Shown: piece by piece, positions 12,320-22,181 of the stretch
Position numbering within the stretch: position 1 is the stretch's first letter
Layout: every line of letters starts with the position of its first letter
Origin: Xanthoparmelia taractica
Taxonomy: Eukaryota > Ascomycota > Lecanoromycetes > Lecanorales > Parmeliaceae
Direction: 5' to 3'
Length of the DNA: 64,000 bases
NCBI GenBank assembly: GCA_033085395.1
Contig: JANQBS010000054.1
Coordinates: 1-64,000 of the forward strand
Made by a program: the position numbers and the translations under genes
The notes under the pieces: model-generated
Databases searched by the model: none
Seen by the model: the letters and a program-made list of their open reading frames with translations, nothing else
Told to the model about the DNA's origin: nothing

Positions 12320-13640
12320 TTTCTTAATCTGATAAAGGAGCCTCCAGGGGACTGTGGTCCTGTACTCCTTTCAATTCTTTCCGTAATTCCTCATGCAATT
12401 CTTATCGACCTTTATCTCGCAATGGATCAGAAGAAAAGCGAAAACACATAACATATAAGTATGTGATGGCCATGCCCCAATCTCTTCCCTCGCCTTGTAC
12501 GAATGGAGAGCGCGTTGGTATGCCTCCAAGTACGGATCCATCAGCTGGATGGTCAGTCACGGAAGAGTTCGGTTGCAAAATGTGTCCAGCAGTCTCCGTC
12601 GGCAGGCAAGATGATCAGGCCATAACTCGTTCGCTAAGATGATTCATATTTCTTGCCATACCGCACAAGCTGAAATCAAGACGTTGCTTCCAGTTTTTTG
12701 CGCCGCGGGCACTTTAGGAACCAAGAAGCTGGTACTGCGAACAAGCAACGAAAAGATGAATGGGAGCCACGCAAGATCTCCAAAGACCAGCATGAAGCCA
12801 AGGCTTTCAGTGATGATGTCAATGATTGTCACAACGGCCGGTTCATGTAGAGCGCGTCAAACACAAGTAGTCCCAGCGAGCATGTGATGAACATGGTGTT
12901 GTCACTGAGAGAACCATAGACCTTATACTGGTACACTCAGAAAATCAGATTGAGTAAGACCCAACCCAGCATGCCAAGCCGAAGCTCGCAGGAAGCTTTG
13001 ATGTGGATAATGCCGAATATACGCAGGGTCACATAACGGTTGAGTTCGCGGCCAATGAACCAACAGTAGATTAGTCTTCCAAAGTGCTCACCAGCTGCCA
13101 AATCTCGCTGTTCTTTGTCGCCTGCTTTCATCGAGAAGGTACGAGCGTCCAGGAAAATTGAAATGAGAAGGCGACGCTTAGGTTCACGGTGATGAATCGC
13201 GTATAGTCGTCCCAAATGAAAGTCAACGAAGAGAAGTCAGCTTCTTAATCGAAAGCTCCAGCAGCAGCAGTACCGACCACAGTCAAAGCAGAGCTGAATG
13301 CTGCGCAAAACCAGCCAGGTTCTGCAGAACCAGATAATGTTCATCTGCTGTTGATTTGTGCTTTAGTCTCCCACCAGATGAGCCACTGCACCAGGGAGAA
13401 CTGCCTGGAGCACAAAGTCAAGAACTAGGATCCTAACATCCATGCTATGACCTCGGTACTGATCAGTTTTAAGAGCCCTATCGACCACTTTCTTGCTTCA
13501 ACCTGAATATCGTAAGGCTCAAAGGGTGTAAAGGCGAGGGTATAGGGCAGCCAGAGATGTCTGCGCAGGAACGTTACTAGGTAGCAAACAAATGATAGTT
13601 CAACAGAGTCGTAGATGCCCCAATGATAGGCTTCGGTCAA
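12320..13640 (-). pseudogene. ERG24: Decayed delta-14 sterol reductase (ERG24-like)
   Basis: Minus-strand frames between 13640 and 12320 carry, in the correct order, most of a C-14 sterol reductase, the ergosterol-pathway membrane enzyme of the ERG24/LBR/TM7SF2 family. Recognisable pieces are VLQAVLPG (about 13410), TFIWDDYTRFITVNL (about 13200), SMKAGDKEQRDLAAGEH then YCWFIGRELN (about 13130-13050), CELRLGMLGWVLLNL (about 12980), LLVFDALYMN (about 12860), DIITESLGFMLVFGDLAWLP (about 12820), WGMAITYLYV (about 12460) and a C-terminal VPWRLL (about 12345). The pieces are in different frames, and stops interrupt them, including two at positions where the family has Trp (TGA at 12373-12371 and 12617-12615). 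A functional product is not possible. The family identity is firm because the block order and spacing match ERG24. Confidence 0.87.
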
Positions 13641-14026
13641 TTTTGGTTATTGGTTTTGTCCGCTTTGGCGGAGAGCTTAGTGTCCGCCAAGCGTATAGCC
13701 ATCTAGTTGACGTTACCGTAGGAATTCAGAAGCATCTCCAGTTTCGTATGTCTGTCAAAGTGAAGGGTACAATTGTTCTTTTTCCACAAAATGAAAGAAC
13801 AACGTATCATGGAGGTAGCTCGTTTTGCAACAGTTCGATTTATGCAGGGCTGACTTTTATGCAGGGCTTATGAACGCCTCTTCCCCAAAAGGACCAGCTC
13901 AGCAACTGCCTGATTATATCCGACGATATCCATCCACAGAAATCCATGCAATTATACTGCAAAAACCTGAAGAAGTGGCCTGTTGCAACCTTGACCTGAT
14001 AGAAATATTCTCCGCTCGAGGTCGCA
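13641..14026. other. Spacer between ERG24 relic and receptor gene
   Basis: It may include the unrecognisable N-terminus of the sterol reductase relic on the minus strand. The right side is the promoter of the gene starting at 14027. Confidence 0.4.
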
Positions 14027-15138
14027 ATGCGCCCCAACCTCCCCGCCGCTCTTTTCCCCCTCCTCTTCAGCTCTACAACCCTCGCTGCAGACCCGAAAGA
14101 GACCAAACCATGTACTGTCTACAATCCCGCCAATGGCAACACCTACGACCTCAACACCATCTCAGTTCAACCATTGATAGATCATAAGAAGGCGCACAAG
14201 GATGATCGAATAGAGAGCTGGCATGCACGAGGTTACGACTATGATACGAACTTCACCATGAATTTCTGCGCGCCGGTCATTGAGACGATGGAGGATGTGG
14301 TCGGAGTAAAAGAAGAGCTTTGGAAGAATGTCAGTGCTTTTTATACGGTTGGGAAGAAGACATATTCGATGGGGTATATCCTCCAGAAAAGAATCCCTAG
14401 ACACTTCTAACAATACACCAAACAGGCAAGCATCGACAGAGCCATTTTTCCGAGGTCGCAAACTCGTCCTCAATTACACCAACGGCTCACCCTGTGAGCC
14501 CAAATCTGACCGCCTTCTCCCGCGTAAGCTGAACGTCCCACACGACGACGACGATGACGACGACGATGAAGATGATCGGGACGATGACCGCAAGAAACAC
14601 AAGAGCTCCAAAAGCAAGGAACCTGTCAGACGAAAGTCAACGCTGATCTCGTTCACCTGTGATCGAGAATCGCTTGCGTCAAAGGTCCATCTCTCGTTCA
14701 TCGGCTCCGACCCCGACGAGTGCACGTTCTTCTTCGAAGCTCGCTCAGTGGCCGCCTGTGGAGGCGTCAGTGAGGCGCAACAAACCTTAGGCCCGGGTGG
14801 TGTGTTCGGGGTTATTGCGTTGATCGCGGCGGCCGTCTATCTTCTAGGTGGTATCGCATATCAGCGCACGGTCATGCACCAAAGGGGTTGGCGGCAGCTG
14901 CCCAATTACACCCTTTGGGCTGGAATCTTTGCCTTCGTTTCCGTAAGCCCAACTCTAGCCAAACGCTCCGTGTGAGCATCGCCTCTGACAGAATCGACAG
15001 GACGTCTTCGTCATCCTGACTTCCTCCTGCGCGCGCTTCATTCCCCAACGCCGAGGCTACAATCAGCTGCCCACGAGCAGCCGTGGTCGAGACGCCGAAG
15101 CCAATGGCTTGATGGATCAGTATGATGATGATCTTTGA
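14027..15138 (+). CDS. Mrl1/Atg27-type mannose-6-phosphate-receptor-like protein
   Basis: Exons 14027-14373, 14426-14942 and 15001-15138 give 333 aa; both introns (52 and 58 nt) have good donors and CTAAC or CTGAC branch sites. Residues 1-21 are a signal peptide (LFPLLFSSTTLA). The lumenal part carries spaced cysteines (for example KPCTVYNPANG, NFCAPVIE, SFTCDRES, DECTFFFEARSVAACGG) as in MRH-fold sorting receptors. A single membrane span lies at about 240-262, and a short cytosolic tail ends YDQ-like and acidic after YNQLP, resembling a sorting signal. The likely role is cargo or membrane sorting between Golgi, endosome, vacuole or autophagosome precursor. Unusual is an insert of an Asp run (HDDDDDDDDEDDRDDDRKK) followed by a Lys-rich patch inside the lumenal domain. 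Whether it is closer to Mrl1 or Atg27 I cannot decide. Confidence 0.82.
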
Positions 15139-15732
15139 GTATTTCGCTTCATCTCATTAAAGGCCGTTGCTGGACCTGGGGTCACGTTCATGGAAAGCAA
15201 GGGCGTGAAAAGGTTCTGGGCCGGAGATTAAGGTATTTATTTTGCATCGTGCAGGAGCTACTGGGATTTTTAGAGGCACCTCCCATAGATAGGGATCTTG
15301 CCAGTCTGTATCATCGTTCATAGAAGTTTCTTTTGTTGCCCAATGCCCAAGATGTTTCGCAAATCGCCTATTGCTCTGGTTTCTGCCCCGGTTTATAGTC
15401 ATCTGATATACCCTTTCCTTATTTCCTAATCGTGTGGCAACGACACACAGATTCCACGCAGCTAAGAGATCTTTCGCAGGATCATATTCACTCAGGGCAT
15501 TGGCAACACCAAGCGTCGGGACATAAGGCCGAGTGATATGGACGTTATTCTCGTACATTCTCACCCGGTCATCCCGACGTTTCGAGAAAATTGTACGCTT
15601 TTCTGTGCCGTGTGTCGTTTCTTGTTGCCTGCGCGACCTGGAGATCTAAAAGCATTTGCTGTTCATACTGCTGCGAGTTCCTGGTAAAAGCATCTTAGAT
15701 TACTCCAGGCACCAGAAAAGAAAGGAAAGAAC
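15139..15732. other. Intergenic, upstream of first Cys-rich paralog
   Basis: It carries the receptor gene's 3' end and the promoter of the gene at 15733. No other feature is recognised; a minus-strand open frame at 15564-15157 has no recognisable content. Confidence 0.45.
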
Positions 15733-16356
15733 ATGTGTAAAACATACCACTACCAAGACCCCATCTGCGACTGCGTCTACATCTCCGACACCGTCAAGCT
15801 CTGCCCCCTCTACACCGCCCGCCCCGAAAACAAACGCAAAACAACCTTCAGACCCAAACTCCTCACAAAACACTGCCAAGGCCTCGACCTCCTCTTCAAC
15901 GGCATCGACTACGTGAGCGTCGACGTGCAAAACGACAGCAACGACATCGTGCCCACGGGGCTCGACTGTCCCAATCTCGGTCTCTGTCTCGTACCGGACC
16001 TCATGAAGTCGTGTGATTTGTGCGACAGCGAGGGCGCGGTCAAGTTTCTCAAGGTGAAGGGGGTGGAGTATAGTTTTGATAAGGCGGCGCGGATTCAGGA
16101 ATTGCTTGGTGAGACGGCGGAAGGGGGGGTGGGGAAGGAGGGGAAGGGAAAGGCGGCGGGGGGTAAGTCTGTGGAGGGGTTTGGAGGCGAGTTGGTGGAT
16201 AGAGCTGAGGGTAGCTCGGGTGAAAGGGGGGGAGGGGTTGAAGGTAGGGTCAATCGTGCGCGGGAAATGGTGGAGAGGAGGGGAGATGGAGCGGCGAGTA
16301 AGAGGAGAAGAAGTGGGTTGGCGGAGTCCACGTCAGCGTCAATGGGATGGGATTGA
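15733..16356 (+). CDS. Cys-rich small protein, tandem paralog 1
   Basis: An intronless frame of 207 aa begins MCKTYHYQDPICDCVY. The first 115 residues hold eight or more cysteines in a spaced pattern (CDCVY, LCPLY, KHC, LDCPNLGLC, SCDLCDS), consistent with a small zinc-binding or disulfide fold. The motif FRPKLLTKHCQGLDL is shared with the next gene (FKPRLLTWTREGLDM), so the two are tandem duplicates. The last 90 residues are Gly, Glu, Lys and Arg rich, and a basic patch (SKRRRSG) could act as a nuclear signal. There is no signal peptide. The family is not one I can name; it looks like a fungus-restricted protein. The conserved N-terminal half makes the call reliable. Confidence 0.72.
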   Translation: MCKTYHYQDPICDCVYISDTVKLCPLYTARPENKRKTTFRPKLLTKHCQGLDLLFNGIDYVSVDVQNDSNDIVPTGLDCPNLGLCLVPDLMKSCDLCDSEGAVKFLKVKGVEYSFDKAARIQELLGETAEGGVGKEGKGKAAGGKSVEGFGGELVDRAEGSSGERGGGVEGRVNRAREMVERRGDGAASKRRRSGLAESTSASMGWD

Positions 16357-16997
16357 CAGAAGCTGATAAGTGGGAACATGAGAAGCTTTGCTGAAACCCA
16401 AGACTGGATACCAGCCCACACGAATATCGTACGGAAAGTAATAGAAATGTAGAATAAAGTTGAAGCATTATCCGTAATGAATGCAGTCCTGAGGCCGTAG
16501 ACACGATGTTACCCTATGTTTTACTCCGGACGAGGCGACGGTCTATATCGTGAGCTATAGAGTCAACCCCACGATCAAGGCTCGGTATAAGAAGCTGTGT
16601 TCATTCGTCCTTGGTATGATTGCGCCACAGCTGCAATGTCTTCTGGCCAACTTGTCTGGCCGACTTGTCTGACCAACATGCTTTGAAATATCAGATTCCG
16701 ATTCGGCTTCGGCTTCCGGAAACAAAGACGATGTACTGTTTGCCTGGCTCGGAGCAAGGCTTCGTAGGCAACATCATTCACGGCCTGAATAAGTTCTCGT
16801 TCACGTGTCTGTTTTCTCCGACACGCATGGAAGCCGTGCATCATGTAGTTCAGAGTCTATAAAGCTCTGTGAGGTTTGCACTTCTCGGCGTTGACAGCTT
16901 GTTTCCACACCAAATTCTAGCCATCAGCATAATGAATAGCACAGTCAGTTCTTTATGAACGGAAAACATATCTTTCGCGAATTATTCAGTCTTACTC
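16357..16997. other. Spacer between tandem paralogs
   Basis: About 640 bases without a supported gene between the two related Cys-rich genes. The right side is the promoter of the second copy. Confidence 0.45.
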
Positions 16998-17378
16998 ATG
17001 ATGTGTCACACCTCATACAAAAGGTACAGGAATTGTGAATGCATCTACATCAGAGCGAATCCCGTCTGCTGCCCCACTTTCACCTCTCATCATCCTGAAA
17101 ATCATTATTCACCACCATTCAAGCCAAGGCTTCTTACGTGGACTCGTGAGGGACTAGACATGGACCTCAACAGCACGAACTTCATGAGCGCAGATGTCAA
17201 CGATGAGAGGGCGCCAAAAGGTCTTACGTGCCCAACCATCACAGCCGTGCCTGACCATGAGCCCGCGGTCGAAAGCTGTCCTCTCTGCGCGAATCCGTAT
17301 ACTTTGGGGATTGTGCAGAAAAAGCAAACTGAAGGTCAAGGCAATGTTGCGGAAAAATCTGCAGGAAAAGCGGCGTAG
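16998..17378 (+). CDS. Cys-rich small protein, tandem paralog 2
   Basis: An intronless frame of 126 aa, starting MMCHTSYKRYRNCECIY, aligns along its length with residues 1-115 of the protein encoded at 15733. Shared landmarks in the same order are CxCxYI near the start, a CCP or LCP motif, HPEN or RPEN, FKPRLL or FRPKLL, a GLDM or GLDL turn, ADVND or VDVQND, GLTCP or GLDCP, and SCPLCAN or SCDLCDS. It lacks the long Gly/Glu-rich tail and ends in a short Lys/Ala-rich stretch. Because key cysteines are kept while the rest has diverged, both copies are probably under selection for a metal-bound or disulfide fold. The function is unknown. Confidence 0.72.
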   Translation: MMCHTSYKRYRNCECIYIRANPVCCPTFTSHHPENHYSPPFKPRLLTWTREGLDMDLNSTNFMSADVNDERAPKGLTCPTITAVPDHEPAVESCPLCANPYTLGIVQKKQTEGQGNVAEKSAGKAA

Positions 17379-18273
17379 AACCCCGTAGGCGAAACGAGCG
17401 ACGGATCAAGTGCGAAAACGAGCAGAGAGACTTAAAACAACACCCAAGAGGAGGCCGCACTCAGGTTGGCTGGGGGATCAAGAGGCCAGCCAATTCGACC
17501 CCAGTCGCAGAAACAAGCGACCATGGCAGCAGATAGACAGACTGGTGTAGCCGAGTTTCAAGATTACAGGCGAAATAACAGTGATAAAAGTTCCAGGTGG
17601 GGCGATAATCGGTCGTTCACAAGCATCAATATTCGCACAGGTAGTCCAGATTAAAGGGTCGATACTTAGATACACAATAAGGAGTAACAAAAACCTTTCC
17701 GGAAAGAACGTTGAACTCGAAATAAGAAAGGGAAGCAGAGTCCAATTGAGCTGTCGGGGTTGGGGCAAGCCAAACCTGAGTAGCTTCGCCTCGAGGCGAA
17801 GGACTCCCAAGCTCTGAAGCCCTTCCCCATGAATCTGCTCGTATATTGCTTCAGTCTATTATACTGATCTTTGTGCTGTAACTTGGCCCTCATTATTGCT
17901 GATATGGTTCATAAGTGAGCAAGCAGGCAATTGCCTAGAATCTTTTGCTTCGCAGAACAACAATGACATGGTGCAACTGATCGAAAACGTATCTTTGCAG
18001 AATCTTTGGACAAGGAAAAATGAAAGTGAAGAAGAAAGATGGAGAAGTTAAGATCTTTGTATATGAGATTAGCGTGACGCTAATGCAGGACTGATGGTTT
18101 CATCATGATGTCAATATTGCCTACCTTGTTGATTCAGAAACGCCATCCTACCACTAGCACTTTGGCACATTTACAACGCTACAAAAAGTTATGGCTTCCA
18201 TTCATTCAGCTTTGGCGCATCGCGCAACTCTCGCAAGCATCCCAACTCCAACGTCTCGAATAGACTCTTCAGG
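17379..18273. other. Intergenic, upstream of photolyase
   Basis: No supported gene. The right part is the promoter of the photolyase/cryptochrome gene. Fungal photolyase promoters often carry light-responsive GATA-type sites, but I could not single one out here. Confidence 0.45.
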
Positions 18274-20375
18274 ATGGCTCCGACTAAGCCAAGGGTGCTC
18301 TACTGGTTCCGTACTGATCTTCGATTACATGATTCTCCAGCTCTGAAAGCTGCTCTTGATCTCAAGCCTCAATGTTTGTATCCGATATGGTGCTGGGATC
18401 CACATTATGTATACCGTGCGAGGGTAGGACCGAACAGATGGCAATATTTGTACGTACCACCGTCCTTCATTTCAGGATAGTCGCTTTACCAATTTTTTCT
18501 AAGAAGCCTTGTTATCTAGACTTGACTGTCAATCCGACCTCTCGGCCTCCATCACGAAGCTCAATCCCAAGTCAAAGCTCTTTGTCCTCCGGGAAGCACC
18601 GCAGACGCTGCTGACAAAGCTTTTTAAGGCGTGGAACATCTCGCATCTGGTCTTCGAGAAGGATACGGATGCGTATGCCCGAGAAAGAGACGAGGATGTT
18701 ATTCAGCAAGCTAAAGATGCAGGAGTGGAGGTTATTGTCAAAATGGGCAGGACGCTATATGATCCGGACGATCTGGTGAAGGCGAATGGAGGCAAGCCGA
18801 CTATGAGCATTTCACAGGTGGAGCATGTACGGGGAACGGCCCATAATGTCACACGAAAGAACCCGTGCTGATACTTTCCAGGCTGCGGAGAAGCTGACCG
18901 AAGTCGCAAAACCACTCCCAGCTCCGAAGTCTCTCCCTGACCCCGGTGATACATCCTTCGAGTTCGAGCATACACAACCCTCTCCAAAGCCCGACATCAA
19001 CGATATCCAACGGGACGACAAGGAAACTTCCTACATCCATCTAGCTGGACCCGCAGGTGACTTCGCCGTCCCTACTTCTGCCGAACTTGGTCTAAAACCG
19101 GCATCCACCCAACATCGTGGTGGTGAAACACACGCTCTTCGCGCTCTTGACGAGATAATTTCAAATCAAACCTACACAGCAACATTCTCCAAGCCAGATA
19201 CCGCCCCTACGGCCTTCGACCCCCAGTCAACAACCCTGCTCTCTCCACATCACCACTTCGGCTCCCTCAGCGTACGACTCCTCTACTGGCGCGTCAAAGA
19301 CGTACTTAAAGAGTACAAAGGCAAGCAAAGCACCATACCTACCAACCTACTCGGTCAGCTTCTCTTCAGAGACATGTATTTCGGAGCTCAAGCAGCTCTC
19401 GGCTATTCATTCGCTCAAACATACGGAAACAGCCATTGCAGATTCATTCCCTGGCATCTGCCATCCAAAATCGACCCGTCTAATGGTCTCATTACCGGCG
19501 ACCACCACGTCGATAGCTCCCAAGCGGACACCTGGTTTGATCGCTGGAAATGGGGCAGGACAGGCTTCCCTTGGATCGACGCCCTGATGCGCCAACTCAG
19601 ACTGGAAGGGTGGATACACCATCTCGGTCGCCACGCCGTCGCCTGCTTCCTCACCCGTGGCGGCTGCTACATTGACTGGGAGCGTGGCGCCGAAGTCTTT
19701 GAAGAATGGCTCATCGACCACGAAGTCGCCTGCAACACCGGTAACTGGCAGTGGCTCGCCTGCACAGCATTCTACTCGCAATTCTACCGCTGCTATTCGC
19801 CCATTGCGTTTCCCAAGAAGACGGACGCCAAGGGCGACTTCGTCCGGCACTTTTGTCCCGAACTCAAGGACTATCCGGACAAATACATCTACGAGCCGTG
19901 GAAAACGCCTATAGCGGATCAGAAGAAAGCGGGCTGCTTGATCAAAGGCGACGGCCAGGAGACGGAAGAGGGAGGGATGAAGCTCTACCCGAAACCCATG
20001 TTCGATTTCAACGCCCGCCGTACCATCTGCATCGACGCCATGAAGAGCGCATACCACATCAACCTCTACGGCGACAACCCCAAAGTCAAAGACGGCACGT
20101 GGCGCGAGCTCTTCCCGGACTCGGCCGAGGGACCTACGGAGGGGAAGAGCGCAGAGGATGCGGTTTATCGTGATAAGATGGGGCGAGAGACGAAGCCGAA
20201 GAGCGGGGAGGAGGCTAGTGGGGATATGGGTGTTGATCAGGACGAGGGCGAGGCGGCGGAGCTGGGTGGGGAGACGAAGGGTGGGGATCATGAGGGGAAA
20301 AGCCCGGGGAAGAGGAAGAGGAAGGGACAGGAGACATTGGACGCTCATTTGGGGGGGAAGAGGACGAAGAAGTAA
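18274..20375 (+). CDS. (6-4) photolyase / animal-type cryptochrome
   Basis: Exons 18274-18449, 18520-18826 and 18882-20375 give 658 aa; the introns are 70 and 55 nt, and both junctions keep frame. The N-terminal antenna domain starts with VLYWFRTDLRLHDSPAL. The FAD domain includes FRDMYFGAQ, TGFPWIDALMRQLRLEGWIH and NTGNWQWLACTAFYSQF. The sequence WIHHLGRHAVACFLTRG keeps both histidines (about 408 and 412) that (6-4) photolyases use on the (6-4) photoproduct, and the Trp chain region is present. The family repairs UV-induced (6-4) pyrimidine lesions with blue light and in some fungi also acts as a photoreceptor. The last 100 residues are Glu, Gly and Lys rich and end in basic clusters (KRKRKGQ, GGKRTKK), a likely bipartite nuclear signal. 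Repair and signalling roles cannot be told apart by sequence. Confidence 0.94.
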
Positions 20376-20735
20376 CAGTCTATTTCGCATCAGTGTTGTA
20401 CCGTGGTCAGGGCTGAAGCAGCTGCACTTTTTGGACAATCAGGCCAGTTTCGTCAGTATATACATTCATGTAGATATTCAGCCGGCGCAATGAACTCTGT
20501 AGTAGGATAAGATGCGAAGCGCTTGTGCTCGGACTCAGTTTTCTTGTTCCGGAATCTGTCTTCTTTTAGTCCGATCTAAAGTAGGTATCCAGGAAACTGC
20601 ATACCAGCTAGCACCAGGACATCTAATCTATCCAACGATGGGGGTATATTCAAAGAGGCTAAGGAAATACGTAAAACGGTCATCAAACATCTCATCTCAT
20701 TCCTTTCCCCTTCCTTCCTTCATAAAGAAAGCCTT
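20376..20735. other. Convergent intergenic region
   Basis: It lies between the 3' ends of the photolyase gene and the alpha/beta-hydrolase gene. Nothing else is seen. Confidence 0.5.
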
Positions 20736-22181
20736 TCAACCCCTTCCACCAGCGGATCCATTCATAACGGCTTTGCTACCCCAGCTGGGTTTCCCCGGTC
20801 CCAAACCATGCGCGATCAAGAATTCCTGCGTGACTTTGTAAGCGGCCGTGGAGTTGTAGTGCAAATTGATGCCGTGGCCCGTGTTCGGTTGGATGTATGC
20901 TTCAAAGGCCCTCGATGCCGGGAAGGCCTTTGCGACTGCGCCTGGGATCGAGCTCGCGCCTGCGACTCCGGGGTCGGATTTCGGCCCGGAGCAGTCGCCG
21001 CCGCAGAAGATGAAGTCTTGATCTAGATATAGGTGATTAGTAGGTAAGGTAAGTAGTGGAAACGCGGATTTTGGTGCACGACTCACCGCCGACGAGGACC
21101 TGGACGGGTCCTTTGAAATGTGGTACCGTGGGAGGAGAACCGCCAAGGGTGAGGACTTCGCCCGTGGTGAAAGGCTGCTTGGTCGATTCGGAGAACCGAA
21201 GGATGGCCGGGTCGAAGAAACCTGGATCGAGAAAGGTTTCTTCGTTGCTGGTGGCGTTCGCCCACGTGAGGTACCCGCTGGGAAGATGTCTGAATCTTGG
21301 CTGATTGTTACGAGCCAATTGGCTGGCCCAATCGTTGAAGGTTGCACCTATATACGCCGGGTCCTGGGTGAAGGCGGTGAGGATCAGCCCATCGCTGGCG
21401 GTAGGGTACCTGGTATTCTGTCAGTCTCTATAGGGTTTGACCTTGAGCGGCAGAAGGAGGTGGAACTCTACATGGCTGCAAGATTGTAGGTGAGGATGGA
21501 ACCAAGGGAATGGCCAACGTGGACGATCTTTGAAAAAGCATGCGGAACTCTCGGTAGATGGCCACGACGAAGCATCATTGTCAACTCGTAGATGGCTGAC
21601 AGCTCTGCCGGTATTTGTATGATGCTGAGAGGATCCGCAATTGAAGAATGTCCGATCCCAAGACGATCGATGGCGAGAGTTGAAAACCCATATTCATCAA
21701 CAGCAACATCTACATAGCTATAGTTGCAGGAGTGAAAGGGAAGGTCCCAGTAACTGAAGTCTGCGTATCAGCGCCGTCCAATCCGCATCCAAGTTTACAA
21801 GTGTGAAGGCACGACGAAAGGGCAAGGTATGCGTTATGCGAAATGGGACTTGGTTTACTTCTTGTCAAAACCGATGCCATGGGTGAGAAACTGCACGGTT
21901 GGATCTGGTCCATAGCCGGCGTTTGGCCGGCAGAACTTGACACTGATGTCGTACGTGTGTTCGATGGTTTGATACCCAAGTAGGACCTCGTTGGAGAAGT
22001 TGCCTGCAGGATTCGTGAAGTTTGTAAAGAAGGTTGTGGCATCGTGATTGTTCCGCAAGGTAGGCACATTGAAAACCCCGTTGCGGGCCAACACGGTGAC
22101 TGGGACAGAAAAGCTCTGGCAGTGCTTCGCCGATACCAAGGGAGCAAGGAGGGCGAAGATCAACGACGATGGAAGATACAT
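20736..22181 (-). CDS. Secreted alpha/beta-hydrolase
   Basis: Minus-strand exons 22181-21859, 21753-21472, 21409-21087 and 21022-20736 give 404 aa; an alternative in-frame start lies at 22223. The chosen start places a clear signal peptide first (MYLPSSLIFALLAPLVSA). Introns of 105, 62 and 64 nt keep phases 2, 2 and 1, and the joined protein reads smoothly through each (for example DKNYWDLPF, LAAMYPTASDG, LVGDQDFIF). The nucleophile elbow is GHSLGS (Ser), preceded by the strand KIVHV; the catalytic His is most likely in TGHGINLHYN, and the acid may be the Asp in VGDQDF. Several NxS/T sites suggest glycosylation. The substrate is unknown; carboxylic ester or lipid-like compounds are typical for the fold. 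The product class is firm, the exact splice form good. Confidence 0.85.

Noticed and set aside
12320..13640. RIP as the cause of decay of the ERG24 copy
   Set aside because: The two Trp-to-stop changes (TGG to TGA) are not in the CpA context that RIP prefers, and frame changes are also present; general decay fits better.
19407..20438. A 343-codon open frame on the minus strand under the photolyase gene
   Set aside because: It is the antisense shadow of the strongly conserved photolyase exon.
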